A stretch of 64,000 nucleotides of DNA from Cladopsammia gracilis (taxonomy: Eukaryota; Cnidaria; Anthozoa; Scleractinia; Dendrophylliidae): NCBI GenBank assembly GCA_022457155.1, contig JAJGOT010000352.1:124001-188000 (forward strand), written 5' to 3'. Positions 62,008 through 64,000 of this stretch are shown one piece after another; within the stretch, counting starts at the first letter, position 1; each line of letters starts with the position of its first letter. The translations under genes were made by a program, and so were the position numbers. The notes under the pieces are model-generated. The model made no database searches and was not told the DNA's origin. It saw only the letters and a program-made list of their open reading frames with translations.

Positions 62008-62192
62008 AGTTCCAGAAAATATCCATACTCCCCCCATGGATGTTTTTTTTTTTGTTTAGCACCCCCCGTCCCCCCAGGAAATTCCAGTTTAGCTTCATAC
62101 ATTGCCTCTAAAATGTTGGCTTTTAAGACCCCCATCCCCCTAGGAATTTCCAATGACCTTCCATGGGGTGGGTATGGATTTTTTCTGGAACT
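62008..62192. repeat. MITE with AGTTCCAGAAAA ends
   Basis: Inverted ends of about 33 bp (agttccagaaaatatccata on the left) bound 185 bp with runs of C. Confidence 0.8.
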
Positions 62193-64000
62193 ACACAATA
62201 ATTATAATTACAAAAAGTAACCCCCAATCTGAAATGTTACACGACACTGTCTTCTTCAAGGTATTACAAGTCATGGTTTAATGTGGTAGCTTTACTGTGC
62301 TTTTCACTAACACTCTTACTCTAAAGTTGAAAACTCAATCAACAGTTTCATTTTTCACTGACACAAATATAATTATATTAGCAGATGTCTCTGGAAACAA
62401 AGGTGCTTTGTTCGTGGGTTGCGATTGGTGGATTTTGATCCATTTCACCAGTTTCTGTTTTCAGGGGTTTAATGTTTGTTGCCATACATGTAATTATGAT
62501 TGATGGCAGTGTAAAATGTGGGGTTGTCAAAAAGACTTTCAGTAGACGGAGAATCTAAGAAAGTAGATGGCACTGGGGGATACTTTCCCTCCTTTTTCCT
62601 CTATTTTTTTCGCTTTTGGCCGCAAATTGTAGTTGGCGAAACTATAAAAATAGCCGGCGATATTGCCGGTCACCAGCCTTTTAGATAACCCTGAAAGTGT
62701 AATTATTAATTAAATTTTGAACTTCGGAGTTTGTGTTTTCAGATATGTTTAAAAGTAGCCACATTTATTTGAGGTCTGTCCCCTTTGAATTGAAAGGTGC
62801 AGTAAAATAAAATACACTAGACATTAAATGCTACAAACACTGTACAGCCCTTGATAGTATCTACAGCTAAACCTCCTTAATATGGACAACAAAGGATGAA
62901 TCAGGGGTGCTTACCATTTAGCCATAATTTCCCAAAAATTCGAGTTGGAAAGAGAATGGTAAGGTCATTTTTCGGAAATTCCATCATTCCGAAATTTGTG
63001 GAATAGCGTCTGACAGAGGTATTCCTCTTTTACCGTTAAAATGGAAAGGAACTTTCGAAAATTTCTTACAGTTGTACCATTTGATCTTGGTTCCAGTCTT
63101 ATAACAACAGAAAAAGAAATTCTAAATGGTAAGCGGCATCTCTTTCGGTTGTTGAGTGAGGTGCAGGATTGCAGAAAATTGGTAATTTGTTCTTTTCAAT
63201 TCTTTTTAAAAGGAGGCATTGAGACAATGAGCTCTATTCTTATTCAATGAGATGCAAATCAGTATATTCCAATTTTCAGCAATATCCCACACTTTTACAG
63301 TGGCTGTTTCAGTTGGAATGCTGATTTTACAGAAACTCTTACCATTATTTTTCCAGTTGGGATGACTGACTCAGTACTTCTTTGGCTCGGGTTTCACTCA
63401 TTGGGAAAAACCAGAGCCGAAAAAAATGTGGATTCTTTTGCTTGTCACACATATGGTAAACAACTGAGATGCCATTTGCCATTTGCTATTTTGTTAAGTG
63501 TTTTTTTTAATACATTTTACAAAAATCTCAATAAATTTAAGTTTGTTTTAATATTTTTTGTTAGTGGCAGTCATCACTTTTTCCCAGCCTCTATTGAGAC
63601 CTTGATGGTAGCTCTCGATCTGAAAATAAAACAGAATGACTATCATGTTGAGTTTTACAAGGGTTGTACAAGAAGCTGCCTTTCATTGCCTACATGTGCA
63701 TTGCCTCACAGTTGCTTAAAATTCCACTACAAGCATAACGTGAAAAAAAATTGCAATCAGCACAGCTGCCATCTAGTTTGATGAAAATTGCTCCACAAAG
63801 AAGGTAGCTGGTCATAAAATTATTTTGTTAGTACCATTTGTCTTTTAGTACTTATCAAACTTTGAGAGCCGGTCATCTATGAGTTGTATTTGCCGGCCAT
63901 AACGGCCAGGTGTCGGCTGCTAATATTGACAGCCGTGAAGCATTATGGGTCACGAATGCTTGAAATTGCATTGATTTCAGAGCCTCTAGATTTTGAATTT
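62193..64000. other. Right-hand stretch
   Basis: A few frames of up to 139 codons occur, but none has recognisable domains or convincing splice sites. I see no supported gene or bounded element. Confidence 0.4.

Noticed and set aside
63041..63781. Plus-strand frames of 69 and 139 codons near the right edge
   Set aside because: Low-complexity hydrophobic composition, no domain, and no consistent splice sites.

Overview
Eukaryotic (metazoan) DNA: long spliced genes with GT-AG introns, AT-rich introns and a very high load of small transposons. The families present (SEA-domain receptors with a protein-tyrosine-phosphatase-like tail, a MACPF protein, a Ly6/uPAR GPI-anchored protein, Penelope-like elements, PIF/Harbinger, hAT-like and TA-target miniature elements) suggest a cnidarian, most likely an anthozoan such as a stony coral. 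That assignment is inferred from content, not from a marker gene.

Left half (343-30177, minus strand): two tandem same-strand paralogues. Copy B (30177 to about 17491) is complete in the window. Its 13 coding exons encode a signal peptide, SEA-type repeats, one membrane span, a long low-complexity tail with an ITAM-like tyrosine motif, and one PTP domain whose active site has lost the P-loop arginine, so it is probably a pseudophosphatase. Copy A (12226 to the left edge) has the same exon order and phases and runs out of the window at the start of its PTP domain. Every junction was chosen by consensus splice sites and by phase agreement between the copies. The larger introns of copy A are filled by a degenerate LINE and several MITEs.

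Middle (31-37 kb): a stack of nested mobile elements. A degenerate Penelope-like element (reverse transcriptase plus GIY-YIG) is split by a 3.4 kb element with perfect 26-bp terminal repeats and a TA target duplication. That element in turn holds long internal inverted repeats, a PIF/Harbinger transposase remnant and a Harbinger-type MITE.

Right half: a two-exon minus-strand gene for an intracellular-looking MACPF protein (37637-40668); a small plus-strand gene (50091-50417) whose product resembles the C-terminal module of the MACPF protein; a three-exon plus-strand gene of unknown function (53564-55158); and a plus-strand Ly6/uPAR-type GPI-anchored protein (57649-61072) whose first intron was invaded by a MITE and a Penelope-like element. 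The rest of 41-64 kb is mostly non-autonomous elements, foldback palindromes and unremarkable sequence. No CRISPR, prokaryotic operon, rRNA or intact tRNA gene was seen.
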